Below, piece by piece: positions 18,171-26,697 of a stretch of DNA of 64,000 nucleotides. The notes beneath the pieces are model-generated. The model did no database searches, was not told where the DNA came from, and saw only the letters and a program-made list of their open reading frames with translations. The stretch is from Nonlabens antarcticus (lineage in GTDB: Bacteria > Bacteroidota > Bacteroidia > Flavobacteriales > Flavobacteriaceae): positions 62,001 to 126,000 of the forward strand of contig NZ_JADFCO010000066.1 of assembly GCF_015356755.1 (NCBI RefSeq), in the 5' to 3' direction. Positions within the stretch are counted from its first letter, which is position 1. Every line of letters starts with the position of its first letter. A program made the position numbers and the translations under genes.

Positions 18171-18977
18171 TTATTCTGTTGCAGATTTAAAGATCATAAT
18201 CAGTCGATCAGAGGTTTTTTCATCGAAATCTTCCAATTGATAACTCCCATAAACTTGTTCTAATTCTAGTCCTGCAGCTTTAAAATATTTTTGGAAATCG
18301 GCTAGAGTTAGGGCTTGAACGCGTTCTGTAAAATGATAGCGATTCCCGTCGTCTTTAAAATTGATATCCTTGAAAATATAACCGTCTTCCAATCGACGGT
18401 TTTGCTCAAAAGTGATTCCTTTTTCGGTTTTCTCGTTATAAGGAACAAGGTTTTCAATCACTTTTTTCACGTTAAAAAAGTCAATCACACCACACGCACC
18501 AGGTTTCAAACTGAGTTTGATGGCCTTAATAGTTCTCAAATTATCCTCTGAGTCATCAAAATAACCGAAGCTGGTAAACAAATTGAAAACGGCATCAAAT
18601 TTTGCAGGATATGTTTCGGTCATGTTGTGGACTGCAAATTGGATTCGGTCAAGGTTTACGGGACCTGTTCCTAGCTCACCCAACTCCAGATTTCCAGATT
18701 TAATGTGTTTTAATTTTGCTTTCGCGAAAGCGATACTGCTCTCACTCAAATCCACACCGGTAACCTCATAGCCCAACCTATTGAGGAAAATACTGTGACG
18801 GCCACGGCCACAGGCAAGATCTAAAATTTGCGCGTTAGGCTCCAATTCTAATCTGGCAGTAAGGCTTTTCATAAACTGTCCAGCCTCGAGATAGTCGCGA
18901 TCGCGGTAAAGTATGTGATAATAGGGTGTGTCAAACCAGCTGGCATACCACGTGATCTCGTCTTTTCTATCGCTCAT
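18171..18977 (-). CDS. Class I SAM-dependent methyltransferase
   Basis: From the preferred start (MSDRKDEITWYASWFD) the protein has 268 residues. Motif I reads ILDLACGRGRHS, motif II VTGVDLSESSI and the acidic post-motif segment FDAVFNLFTSFGYF. An in-frame ATG 11 codons upstream exists but lies closer to the divergent gene and adds residues not expected of the family. The substrate is unknown. A palindrome copy encodes IAFAKAKL immediately after VDLSESS, where the family usually has a similar helix (IxxAKxKA), so the palindrome seems to fit the normal fold. It precedes the ZIP transporter gene. Confidence 0.85.
   Translation of the reverse strand: MSDRKDEITWYASWFDTPYYHILYRDRDYLEAGQFMKSLTARLELEPNAQILDLACGRGRHSIFLNRLGYEVTGVDLSESSIAFAKAKLKHIKSGNLELGELGTGPVNLDRIQFAVHNMTETYPAKFDAVFNLFTSFGYFDDSEDNLRTIKAIKLSLKPGACGVIDFFNVKKVIENLVPYNEKTEKGITFEQNRRLEDGYIFKDINFKDDGNRYHFTERVQALTLADFQKYFKAAGLELEQVYGSYQLEDFDEKTSDRLIMIFKSATE
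18718..18731. repeat. Dispersed palindrome copy 6 (inside methyltransferase gene)
   Basis: Exact GCTTTCGCGAAAGC; read on the minus strand as AFAKA in the helix after motif II of the methyltransferase. Confidence 0.9.
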
Positions 18978-18994
18978 AGGCGACAAAAATACCT

Positions 18995-19002
18995 TAATTT
19001 TG
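18995..19002 (+). promoter_or_regulatory. Promoter -7 element of the RlmL-like gene
   Basis: TAATTTTG matches TAnnTTTG and ends 19 bases before the start codon at 19022. It lies in the short divergent gap before the methyltransferase gene on the minus strand. Confidence 0.5.
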
Positions 19003-19021
19003 CCGTCCAAATCCCGATAGA

Positions 19022-20179
19022 ATGCCCCAAAATTTTAAGATGATCGCCAAAACACTTTTTGGCCTAGAAGAAGTGCTGGAAGAAGAGCTTAAAAACCTAG
19101 GCGCCATTGACGTTGAAAAAGGCGTTCGCATGGTAAGTTTTAAGGGAGATCAAGGCTTTATGTATAAGGCTAACATGATGTTGCGCACCGCGATCAGGAT
19201 CTTGAAACCTATTCACAGTTTCCGCGCTCGTAATGAGGTGGATCTTTATGATGGGATTTACCAGATGGACTGGTCAAAATATTTGACGCCTCACGATACG
19301 CTTGCTGTAAATGCTACGGTTTCCTCGCAATATTTCAATCACAGTCAGTATATCGCTTTGAAAACCAAGGATGCGATAGTTGATCAATTGCGCGAAAAAC
19401 ATGGTCGGCGTCCAGATGTGGATACGAAACATCCAGATTTGCGTATTTCCATTCACATTAACGATCAATCTGTAGATGTATCTCTGGATACTAGTGGTGA
19501 TGCTTTGTACAAACGTGGTTACAGGGATCAAACGAATCTTGCGCCTATTAATGAGGTTCTAGCCGCTGGGATTATTTTATTGAGCAACTGGGATCAACGA
19601 TCTACATTTATAGATCCCATGTGTGGTAGTGGAACCATCGCCATTGAGGCTGCAATGATAGGAGCTAATATTGCACCTAACATCAATAGAAAAGAATTTG
19701 GTTTTGAGAAATGGCCCGATTATGACAATCAGCTTTTTGAAGATATCCAGGCAAGTTGTTTGAAAAAAATACGTGGTTTTGATGGGAAGATCATTGCCAG
19801 AGATGCTGATGGAGATACGGTTCAAAAAGCCATAGAAACAGTTAAAAACGCAAACCTTGAGGATTTCATCAGTGTAGAAAAAGGAGATTTCTTTAGAGAT
19901 TCCCAAAGCGCTGAAGCTTTCCTAATGTTCAACCCGCCTTATGATGAGCGACTGGAAATTGACATGGAGAGTTTTTATAAGGAAATAGGAGATACTCTCA
20001 AAACGAGATATTCTGGTAGCACCGCGTGGATGATTACTGGTAATCTGGAGGCCTTGAAATTTGTAGGTTTAAAAGCATCACGTAGGATCAAACTTTTTAA
20101 TGGAAAATTAGAAGCGAGATTAGTCAAATATGAGATGTATAAAGGTTCTAAAAAGGCCAGCAAACAAGACCAAGAGTAG
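19022..20179 (+). CDS. THUMP-domain 23S rRNA methyltransferase (RlmL N-terminal type)
   Basis: The 385-residue protein has an N-terminal ferredoxin-like and THUMP RNA-binding region (MIAKTLFGLEEVLEEEL, and DVSLDTSGDALYKRGYR at the end). It is followed by a Rossmann methyltransferase with DPMCGSGTIAIEAA (motif I) and the catalytic FNPPYDERL (motif IV, N/D-PPY type for amino-group methylation). This matches the RlmL part that makes N2-methylguanosine at the position of E. coli G2445; the RlmK part present in E. coli is absent. Four small genes follow on the same strand. Confidence 0.88.
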   Translation: MPQNFKMIAKTLFGLEEVLEEELKNLGAIDVEKGVRMVSFKGDQGFMYKANMMLRTAIRILKPIHSFRARNEVDLYDGIYQMDWSKYLTPHDTLAVNATVSSQYFNHSQYIALKTKDAIVDQLREKHGRRPDVDTKHPDLRISIHINDQSVDVSLDTSGDALYKRGYRDQTNLAPINEVLAAGIILLSNWDQRSTFIDPMCGSGTIAIEAAMIGANIAPNINRKEFGFEKWPDYDNQLFEDIQASCLKKIRGFDGKIIARDADGDTVQKAIETVKNANLEDFISVEKGDFFRDSQSAEAFLMFNPPYDERLEIDMESFYKEIGDTLKTRYSGSTAWMITGNLEALKFVGLKASRRIKLFNGKLEARLVKYEMYKGSKKASKQDQE

Positions 20180-20231
20180 ATGATAATTGCAGTTAGCAAT
20201 GATATATTTGAATGTTTAAAAGCAGCGGATT

Positions 20232-20414
20232 ATGGCAATGAATAAAAACGGAGTTTTAGGCTGGGCGACCCTTATTATGATTATTATAGGTATCGCACTG
20301 ATTGCCATGGGAGCATTTAGGTACAGAGATATTGCGGGCTACGGATTTGCTTCTGTAGGAATCGGTTTTTTTGCGATTGCTTGGGTTTTTAATGCTTTAA
20401 AAGGAAGGGTCTAG
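20232..20414 (+). CDS. Small two-helix membrane protein
   Basis: This 60-residue protein has two hydrophobic helices (about residues 9-27 and 36-55) joined by FRYRDIAGY. It resembles a small Flavobacteriia membrane family (CAL67264 type), but I cannot verify this. Its stop codon overlaps the GTG start of the next gene by one base, indicating coupling. An alternative start at the second ATG (codon 3) is equally plausible. Confidence 0.65.
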   Translation: MAMNKNGVLGWATLIMIIIGIALIAMGAFRYRDIAGYGFASVGIGFFAIAWVFNALKGRV

Positions 20415-20824
20415 TGGAAAGAAAAATTGATATAAAAAATTTGAATTCGCCTAAATACCGCGCTCTGACAAGTGCAGGAGGCATTCTCATTCTTATAGCG
20501 CTGGCAAGCTGGTGGTTAGAAGGTCCAGATTATGTGGCGTATACCGCTGCAGCTTTGGGGGTGACTGCATTTACTGTATTGAGTATGGATGGTTTTACAG
20601 CAGCAAATTCCGTTTCTTATGGTGGGAAAAGCGTGACCATGAAATTACTGGGCAATAAAACCATCGGATTTCTATTTAAAGATATTCAGGAAGTGAATCT
20701 GCAGGAACCGGGACTACTGATACGAGTGGAAGGAATGGAGGCTGTTAAGCTTTCGCGAAAGCGGTACACAGAAGAGTCTCTAGAGGAATTAACGAAATTA
20801 TTAAATGATAAAAAAGACAAATAA
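20414..20824 (+). CDS. Small membrane-anchored protein, unknown function
   Basis: The 136-residue protein starts at GTG within the preceding stop codon and has two hydrophobic helices (about residues 16-32 and 38-55). A cytoplasmic beta-rich tail follows that looks PH-like (GYGGKSVTMKLLG-type strands, FKDIQEVNLQEPGLLIRVEG). A palindrome copy encodes LSRKR at about residues 113-117 in that tail. Its stop overlaps the ettA start (TAATG). I do not recognise the family; coupling suggests shared expression with ettA, not necessarily shared function. Confidence 0.65.
   Translation: MERKIDIKNLNSPKYRALTSAGGILILIALASWWLEGPDYVAYTAAALGVTAFTVLSMDGFTAANSVSYGGKSVTMKLLGNKTIGFLFKDIQEVNLQEPGLLIRVEGMEAVKLSRKRYTEESLEELTKLLNDKKDK
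20749..20762. repeat. Dispersed palindrome copy 7 (inside small membrane protein gene)
   Basis: Exact GCTTTCGCGAAAGC; read on the plus strand as KLSRKR. Confidence 0.9.
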
Positions 20825-22515
20825 TGAGCGACGATAAACAAGTAATTTTTTCCATGTCGGGTCTTTCAAAGACCTATCAAAGTACTGGAAAACAAGTATT
20901 AAAAAATATTTACCTAAGCTTCTTCTACGGAGCGAAAATTGGGATTTTGGGTCTCAATGGATCAGGTAAATCCACGTTGATGAAGATCATCGCGGGAACA
21001 GAAAAAAACTATCAGGGAGATATCAATTTTCTGCCTGGATATAAAGTAGGTCATCTGGAACAAGAACCAGAATTAGACCCTACTAAAACAGTCATGGAAA
21101 TTGTACGGGAAGGTGTTGCTGAAACAGTCGCGATTCTGGACGAATACAATAAAATCAACGACGATTTTGGGTTGGAAGAAGTTTATTCTGATGCCGACAA
21201 GATGGAGAAGTTGATGAACCGTCAAGCGGAATTGCAAGATAAAATTGATGCAGTAAATGCTTGGGAACTCGATACAAAACTAGAAATCGCGATGGATGCA
21301 TTGCGCACGCCACCTGGTGATGCGAGCATCGCAAATCTTTCTGGTGGAGAGAAACGCCGCGTGGCGCTGTGTAGGTTATTGCTACAAGAGCCTGAGATTT
21401 TATTGCTAGATGAGCCTACCAACCACCTGGATGCAGAATCGGTTTTATGGTTAGAGCAGCACCTAGCTCAATATAAAGGAACCGTAATCGCGGTGACTCA
21501 CGATAGGTATTTCCTAGATAACGTCGCTGGATGGATTCTTGAACTAGATCGCGGCGAGGGAATTCCCTACAAAGGGAATTACTCCAGCTGGTTGGAACAA
21601 AAAAGTGACCGACTTGCCAAAGAAGAAAAAACAGAATCCAAACGTCGCAAGACTTTACAGCGCGAGCTGGACTGGGTACGTCAAGGAGCAAAAGGACGTC
21701 AAACGAAGCAAAAAGCCCGTTTGAACAACTATGATAAACTCTTAAATGAGGATCAAAAAGGAAAAGAAGAAAACCTGGAAATATACATTCCTAACGGTCC
21801 GCGATTAGGAACAAATGTTATCGATGCTAAGGGCGTGAGCAAGGCATTCGGTGATAAATTATTGTATGAAGATCTGAACTTTGTACTTCCACAAAATGGC
21901 ATCGTAGGAATTATCGGGCCCAACGGTGCTGGTAAGACGACGATTTTCAAAATGATTATGGGAGAGGTAGAGCCAGACAAAGGAACTTTTGAAGTAGGAG
22001 AAAGCGTAAAGCTTGCCTATGTTGATCAGGACCATTCCAATATCGATCCTGAAAAATCAATATGGGAGAATTTTGCTGACGCTCAGGATATGATCATGAT
22101 GGGCGGTAAAATGGTAAACTCGAGAGCTTACTTAAGCCGCTTCAACTTCTCAGGTTCAGAACAGAATAAAAAAGTAAGTGCCCTTTCTGGTGGAGAACGC
22201 AACAGACTGCATCTTGCCATGACTTTGAAGGAGGAAGGGAACGTATTGTTACTGGATGAGCCTACCAACGATCTTGATGTAAATACATTGAGAGCACTTG
22301 AAGAAGGATTGGAAAACTTTGCTGGTTGTGCAGTTATTATTTCTCACGACAGGTGGTTCCTAGACAGGGTTTGTACGCATATCATAGCGTTTGAAGGTGA
22401 TTCCCAAATCTATTCCTTTGATGGAAGTTTTACAGAATATGAGGAGAATAAGAAGAAGAGATTGGGTGATGTTACCCCTAAGAGAATCAGATATAAGAAG
22501 TTGATCAGAGATTAA
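20824..22515 (+). CDS. ettA: Energy-dependent translational throttle protein EttA (ABC-F)
   Basis: The 563-residue protein has two ATP-binding cassettes with Walker A GLNGSGKST and GPNGAGKTT, two signatures LSGGEKRRVAL and LSGGERNRLHL, and two Walker B motifs ending DEPTNHLD and DEPTNDLD, joined by a basic linker (KRRKTLQRELDWVRQGAKGRQ). Length, linker and arm fit EttA, which binds the ribosomal E site and gates translation according to ATP/ADP levels. The start overlaps the previous stop (TAATG). A strong terminator follows at 22557-22600. Confidence 0.93.
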   Translation: MSDDKQVIFSMSGLSKTYQSTGKQVLKNIYLSFFYGAKIGILGLNGSGKSTLMKIIAGTEKNYQGDINFLPGYKVGHLEQEPELDPTKTVMEIVREGVAETVAILDEYNKINDDFGLEEVYSDADKMEKLMNRQAELQDKIDAVNAWELDTKLEIAMDALRTPPGDASIANLSGGEKRRVALCRLLLQEPEILLLDEPTNHLDAESVLWLEQHLAQYKGTVIAVTHDRYFLDNVAGWILELDRGEGIPYKGNYSSWLEQKSDRLAKEEKTESKRRKTLQRELDWVRQGAKGRQTKQKARLNNYDKLLNEDQKGKEENLEIYIPNGPRLGTNVIDAKGVSKAFGDKLLYEDLNFVLPQNGIVGIIGPNGAGKTTIFKMIMGEVEPDKGTFEVGESVKLAYVDQDHSNIDPEKSIWENFADAQDMIMMGGKMVNSRAYLSRFNFSGSEQNKKVSALSGGERNRLHLAMTLKEEGNVLLLDEPTNDLDVNTLRALEEGLENFAGCAVIISHDRWFLDRVCTHIIAFEGDSQIYSFDGSFTEYEENKKKRLGDVTPKRIRYKKLIRD

Positions 22516-22556
22516 TTTATTGCTGAGGTGATTTAAATTTCAAATCTCAAAAAAAT

Positions 22557-22600
22557 AAAATCCCAAAACGCAACAGATTCTGTTGGTTTTGGGATTTTTT
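22557..22600 (+). terminator. Rho-independent terminator after ettA
   Basis: A stem of TCCCAAAAC and CAACAG pairs with CTGTTG and GTTTTGGGA around an ATT loop (one bulged G) and is followed by a T-run. An A-run precedes it, so it could act on both strands. Confidence 0.85.
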
Positions 22601-22867
22601 AATTTAGAATAGAAATTTTGTTGGAATTTTAAATCTCAAATTCTAAAATATTGTAGATTTTTGATTGAAAAGTTTTGCTGAGGTTATTTCGATAATAGGA
22701 GTATTGTGATTTGGGTCACAGATGGTAACTCAAATTTCGTTCTCGTGAACATAAAAATTAGGAGAGAAAAGTGGTGAAGTTTCTACAGCTAATGAGTCTA
22801 AATATCTCCTTCAAAACCGTTGTAAAGTCGGCTATTGATCGTATATAAATCACAGTTCAAATAACCG

Positions 22868-22875
22868 TACCTTTG
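22868..22875 (+). promoter_or_regulatory. Promoter -7 element of the DEAD-box helicase gene
   Basis: TACCTTTG matches TAnnTTTG and lies 16 bases before the start codon, predicting a very short leader. Confidence 0.55.
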
Positions 22876-22891
22876 CAGCTTAATTTATTAC

Positions 22892-24181
22892 ATGACATTT
22901 AAAGAATTGGGGCTCGACGAGTCCATCCTGAAAGCTTTACAGGACCAAGGTTACGAGAATCCAACTCCTATACAAGCACAATCCATTCCCATCTTATTAA
23001 AAGGCAAAGATCTACTAGGGGTCGCTCAAACGGGTACTGGAAAGACCGCTGCATTTGCTATTCCCATCCTTCAACAATTGTTGGAAGGTGAAGGTCCCAG
23101 AAAGCAACGCAAGATTAGAACTTTAGTGGTAACTCCTACACGGGAGCTTGCTATACAGATTGATGAAAACTTTTCCGCTTACGCGAAATATACCAACATC
23201 AAGAATACGGTTATCTACGGTGGTGTAAAACAAACGAAACAAGTTTATGCCTTGCACCAAGGTGTGGATGTTCTGGTTGCAACTCCAGGAAGATTATTGG
23301 ATTTGATCAGTCAAAAATACATTTCGCTTAAAGATATTCAGTATTTCGTACTCGATGAAGCAGATCAAATGCTTGATATGGGATTCATCCATGACATCAA
23401 AAAACTACTGAAATTATTACCTAAAGAACGTCAATCACTGTTTTTTAGTGCCACTATGCCCAGAGCAATCGTGGATCTTTCCAAACAAATTTTGGGAGAC
23501 TTTGAGCGTGTTACCATTGAGCCTGAGAAAACTACTGCGGAGAAAGTAGAGCAACGCATTTACCACGTTAACAAAAAGAACAAAACAGAATTGTTGGTTC
23601 ATTTATTAACGACAGACATGAATGATTCTACCCTTGTTTTTTCAAGAACTAAACATGGAGCTAACAAGATTGTAAAAGATCTTGAAAAGGCAGGAATCAA
23701 TAGTGCGGCTATTCATGGAAATAAATCCCAAACAGCACGTCAAAAGGCACTGGGAGATTTCAAGGATGGAAAATTACAAGCACTTGTAGCGACAGATATT
23801 GCAGCTCGTGGTATCGATATCGACGAGTTATCTTATGTTCTCAATTATGACTTGCCTAATGTGGCAGAATCTTATGTACACCGTATAGGTCGTACCGGTA
23901 GAGCAGGGTCAAGCGGTCTTGCCGCAAGTTTTTGCATGCTTGAAGAACGTCCGTTTTTGAGGGATATTGAAAAATTGATCCAGACTAAGATTCCTGTGGT
24001 GAATGATCATCCGTTTGAATTTAAAATGGAAGATGCTGCAGAGCCTAGTTTGAAAAAGCAAGGTGGAAATCGAGGCCGTGGCGGCGGTGGCGGTAGAAAC
24101 TCCAAACCTTCTGGAGGGAAACCAAAATCTAATTCTGGTGGTGGTAATCGCAATAAGAGCCGTAGCCGTAACAGCAATTAG
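22892..24181 (+). CDS. DEAD-box ATP-dependent RNA helicase (RhlE-like)
   Basis: The 429-residue protein has the helicase motifs Q (GYENPTPIQAQSIP), I (AQTGTGKT, residues 45-52), II (VLDEADQM), III (FSATMP) and VI (HRIGRTGRAG). It ends with a low-complexity basic tail rich in Gly, Arg, Ser and Asn from about residue 385, which binds RNA non-specifically. RhlE-type helicases act in ribosome assembly and cold adaptation. It stands alone between a terminator before and another at 24234-24262 after it. Confidence 0.92.
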   Translation: MTFKELGLDESILKALQDQGYENPTPIQAQSIPILLKGKDLLGVAQTGTGKTAAFAIPILQQLLEGEGPRKQRKIRTLVVTPTRELAIQIDENFSAYAKYTNIKNTVIYGGVKQTKQVYALHQGVDVLVATPGRLLDLISQKYISLKDIQYFVLDEADQMLDMGFIHDIKKLLKLLPKERQSLFFSATMPRAIVDLSKQILGDFERVTIEPEKTTAEKVEQRIYHVNKKNKTELLVHLLTTDMNDSTLVFSRTKHGANKIVKDLEKAGINSAAIHGNKSQTARQKALGDFKDGKLQALVATDIAARGIDIDELSYVLNYDLPNVAESYVHRIGRTGRAGSSGLAASFCMLEERPFLRDIEKLIQTKIPVVNDHPFEFKMEDAAEPSLKKQGGNRGRGGGGGRNSKPSGGKPKSNSGGGNRNKSRSRNSN

Positions 24182-24233
24182 ATTTCTGAACTAAAAATTA
24201 TCTACGTCAATTGAGGTGGAGCAGAGATAAAAA

Positions 24234-24262
24234 AAAATGGCGGCAATTTGCCGCCATTTTTA
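24234..24262 (+). terminator. Rho-independent terminator after the helicase gene
   Basis: GGCGGCAA pairs perfectly with TTGCCGCC, extended by flanking AAAAT and ATTTT, giving a stable hairpin with A-run before and T-run after. It probably works in both directions. Confidence 0.85.
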
Positions 24263-24318
24263 GTTGCTATATTTTTGGAGTGCGTGGGATTAAGTGTTTG
24301 GAACCCGTTAAGAATTGA

Positions 24319-24332
24319 AATTTCGCGAAAGC
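24319..24332. repeat. Degenerate copy of the dispersed palindrome
   Basis: AATTTCGCGAAAGC differs from the core at two bases on the left. It is intergenic, between the helicase terminator and the end of the GNAT gene. The flanks give a separate ATTTCGC/GCGAAAT inverted repeat. Confidence 0.55.
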
Positions 24333-24353
24333 GAAATCCTTGAGAATCGAATG

Positions 24354-24872
24354 CTATAACTCTTTTTCATAGAGATTATTGAGAGAAAGCGGCATTTGGA
24401 TTTGACCAACTTTTTTAAAACTAAGCTTCTCATAGTATCTACAGAGCGCATGATTCCCAGCGTCGCAATCCAGCCGCAACAAATGGATACCTCTATCGAT
24501 AGCCTGTTTCTCAATAGTATAAATTAAAGTGCTTCCTATCTGTAAACCGCTGTATTCAGAGCTCACCACAAGGGAATGCAGGTAGAATGCAGGTGTAGTT
24601 TGTAAGCCCCAATATTTCAAATCTTGCACCATTAATCTGTACATCCCAATGAGGTTATCGTCCTGATATATAAATGTAAATTCGGCATCCTCGAAACCTT
24701 CCTTTAACCATTGCATCCGCTCTGCTGGTGGGTCTAACCAATAGCTCCATTGCGTAAAGCCTTTCGATTTTAGCCTATTTGCAGCTTCTTTTAATAGCTC
24801 CAAAGCATCATCGATACCTTCTATTTTAGGCGTTTTATAGGTCAATTCAGAATGGTTAATAGATAAGGTCAC
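24354..24872 (-). CDS. GNAT-family N-acetyltransferase
   Basis: The 172-residue protein shows the GNAT fold: an N-terminal helix region with WLDPPAERMQWLKEGF, a central strand FTFIYQDDNLIGMYRL, and the acetyl-CoA-binding motif LHSLVVSSEYSGLQIGSTLIYTIE (usual Q/RxxGxG/A, here GLQIGS). It ends with the LRLDCDAGNHALCRYYEKLSFKKVG segment. The acceptor substrate is unknown. It stands alone between the helicase gene and the divergent SulP gene. Confidence 0.85.
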   Translation of the reverse strand: MTLSINHSELTYKTPKIEGIDDALELLKEAANRLKSKGFTQWSYWLDPPAERMQWLKEGFEDAEFTFIYQDDNLIGMYRLMVQDLKYWGLQTTPAFYLHSLVVSSEYSGLQIGSTLIYTIEKQAIDRGIHLLRLDCDAGNHALCRYYEKLSFKKVGQIQMPLSLNNLYEKEL

Positions 24873-25013
24873 AGTAATTATTTGTTATAATGGAGGCCTC
24901 ACATTTTCACTGAGAATGGGTGAAAGATTCCATATTCAAATGTCCGTATATCCAATGATTAGTAAAGGCTTAGATCCATCGGTTAACATTATTTTAATAC
25001 CGTTTCAATGGAC

Positions 25014-25021
25014 TATCTTTG
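25014..25021 (+). promoter_or_regulatory. Promoter -7 element of the SulP gene
   Basis: TATCTTTG matches TAnnTTTG, 34 bases before the ATG at 25056. Its position inside the first codons of the longest reading frame (from 25008) argues that the true start is 25056. Confidence 0.55.
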
Positions 25022-25055
25022 CGCCCTTCAAAAAATTAAAATAAATCCCCCCTTA

Positions 25056-26693
25056 ATGAAGCTGTTTAACAATTTTGTAGGAAATCCTAAAAACGATATC
25101 CTTGCTGGGATAACCGTGTCTCTAGCGATGATTCCAGAAGTGGTTGCATTTGCTTTTGTTGCAGGGATTGACCCATTAGTGGCACTATCTGGAGCTTTTA
25201 TTTTAGGTTTGATAACCGCACTTTTTGGTGGTAGACCGGGTTTGATCTCTGGTGCGGCCGGAGCCGTTGCAGTGATTTTTGTTGACTTGATTATAAAGGG
25301 TCATGAGAAGGGAATGATGATGGAGAATCCCATAGAAAATATGGGGCTGTACTACTTGTTCGGTGCTGTGATTCTAATGGGATTGATTCAGATTTTAGCA
25401 GGTGTTTTCAAAATAGGGAAATTTGTTCGATTGATTCCGCATCCTGTGATGATGGGGTTTGTGAATGGTTTGGCTATTGTTATCTTTTTGGCGCAGGTGG
25501 AAATGTTTTCACATAAAAGTCTAGTGATAGGAGCTGATGATGTCAAGAAATACATAAGCACTTACATGCAAGGAGCAGAATTGTGGATCATGATGGGCCT
25601 TGTGGCATTAACCATGGCAATTATATGGGGGCTTCCTAAATTAACTAAGAAAATTCCAGCAGCGCTAACGGCCATTTTAGTGACTACAGGAATCGTAGTT
25701 TTTAGTGGTATGGATGTAAGTACGGTAGGTTCTTACATTATTGAAGGCGGAGGAACTGGTCTCAAAGGAGAACTGCCAACACCTAATATGGAATTGTGGC
25801 AATACTTACCCATAGGTTACGATACGTTCATGTTTATTTTGCCCTATGCGTTTCTTGCTGCTGCGGTAGGATTGATTGAATCCCTAATGACCATGAATCT
25901 GGTTGATGAATTGACGGAAACACGTGGTAGCGGTAATAGGGAATGTGTTGCTCAAGGAGCAGGAAATATTGTCAGCGGCCTCTTCGGTGGGACTGGTGGT
26001 TGTGGAATGATAGGGCAAACTGTTATTAATATTAATGCTGGTGGTCGTGGTCGTCTGTCTGGTGTGATGATGTCCGTTACGTTATTGGTTTTTCTGCTTT
26101 TCACGGATAAACTCATTGAACAGGTACCGATCGCTGCTTTAATAGGGGTGATGTTCATGATGGTAATCGAGACTTTCGCATGGTCTAGTTTTAGAATTTT
26201 GCGTAAAATTCCATTGTCAGATGCATTTGTTTTAGTGACTGTTTCTGTAGTAACAGTCGTGTTTGACCTAGCTATTGCAGTTTTTGTGGGAGTAATTATT
26301 TCTGCATTGGTATTTGCCTGGGAAAGTGCTAAACGAATCAGAGCTCGTAAAAGTATTAAGACTGATGGAACTAAAGTCTATGAGATTTGGGGACCTTTAT
26401 TCTTCGGTTCTGTAACGGACTTCAACAATAAATTTGATCCTAAAAATGATCCCGATAAAATCGAAATAGATTTTATAGAAGCCCGTGTGCAAGATCATTC
26501 TGGTATTGAGGCGTTGAGAGGAGTAGCTAATAAATACCTAGACTTAGGTAAAGAAATAAAATTAACACACTTGAGCCCAGAATGTAAGCAATTATTGATG
26601 CGCAATAATCCTGAATTTGACACCATTATTGAAAGTAGCATTGAAGACCCACGATACCATATCGCTACGGACTTATTAGATGCAGAAGCATAG
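25056..26693 (+). CDS. SulP-family anion transporter with STAS domain
   Basis: From the preferred start (MKLFNNFVGNPKND) the protein has 545 residues. It has about twelve to fourteen membrane helices with the SulP signature GITVSLAMIPEVVAFAFVAG, the FGGRPGLISGAAGA loop and EALMTM-like helix, then a C-terminal STAS domain (from about residue 440, VYEIWGPLFFGSVTDF). Family members carry sulfate, bicarbonate or other anions; the substrate here is unknown. The upstream ATG at 25008 lies before the promoter element and is rejected. It is convergent with the aspartyl protease gene, 4 bases away. Confidence 0.9.
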   Translation: MKLFNNFVGNPKNDILAGITVSLAMIPEVVAFAFVAGIDPLVALSGAFILGLITALFGGRPGLISGAAGAVAVIFVDLIIKGHEKGMMMENPIENMGLYYLFGAVILMGLIQILAGVFKIGKFVRLIPHPVMMGFVNGLAIVIFLAQVEMFSHKSLVIGADDVKKYISTYMQGAELWIMMGLVALTMAIIWGLPKLTKKIPAALTAILVTTGIVVFSGMDVSTVGSYIIEGGGTGLKGELPTPNMELWQYLPIGYDTFMFILPYAFLAAAVGLIESLMTMNLVDELTETRGSGNRECVAQGAGNIVSGLFGGTGGCGMIGQTVININAGGRGRLSGVMMSVTLLVFLLFTDKLIEQVPIAALIGVMFMMVIETFAWSSFRILRKIPLSDAFVLVTVSVVTVVFDLAIAVFVGVIISALVFAWESAKRIRARKSIKTDGTKVYEIWGPLFFGSVTDFNNKFDPKNDPDKIEIDFIEARVQDHSGIEALRGVANKYLDLGKEIKLTHLSPECKQLLMRNNPEFDTIIESSIEDPRYHIATDLLDAEA

Positions 26694-26697
26694 AGAT

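Larger units (their letters stand above)
22516..22891. other. Intergenic region between ettA and the DEAD-box helicase gene
   Basis: This 376-base gap starts with a strong terminator for the ettA transcript and ends with a TACCTTTG promoter element for the helicase. It also contains short AAATCTC-type AT-rich repeats (22541-22550 and near 22637). I see no coding sequence. Confidence 0.6.

Noticed and set aside
23177-23190. Possible palindrome copy in the helicase gene (SAYAKY)
   Set aside because: CCGCTTACGCGAAAT matches only partly and could be chance.
25008-25055. Upstream start codon for the SulP gene
   Set aside because: The promoter element TATCTTTG lies inside this stretch, and the downstream ATG gives a typical N-terminus.
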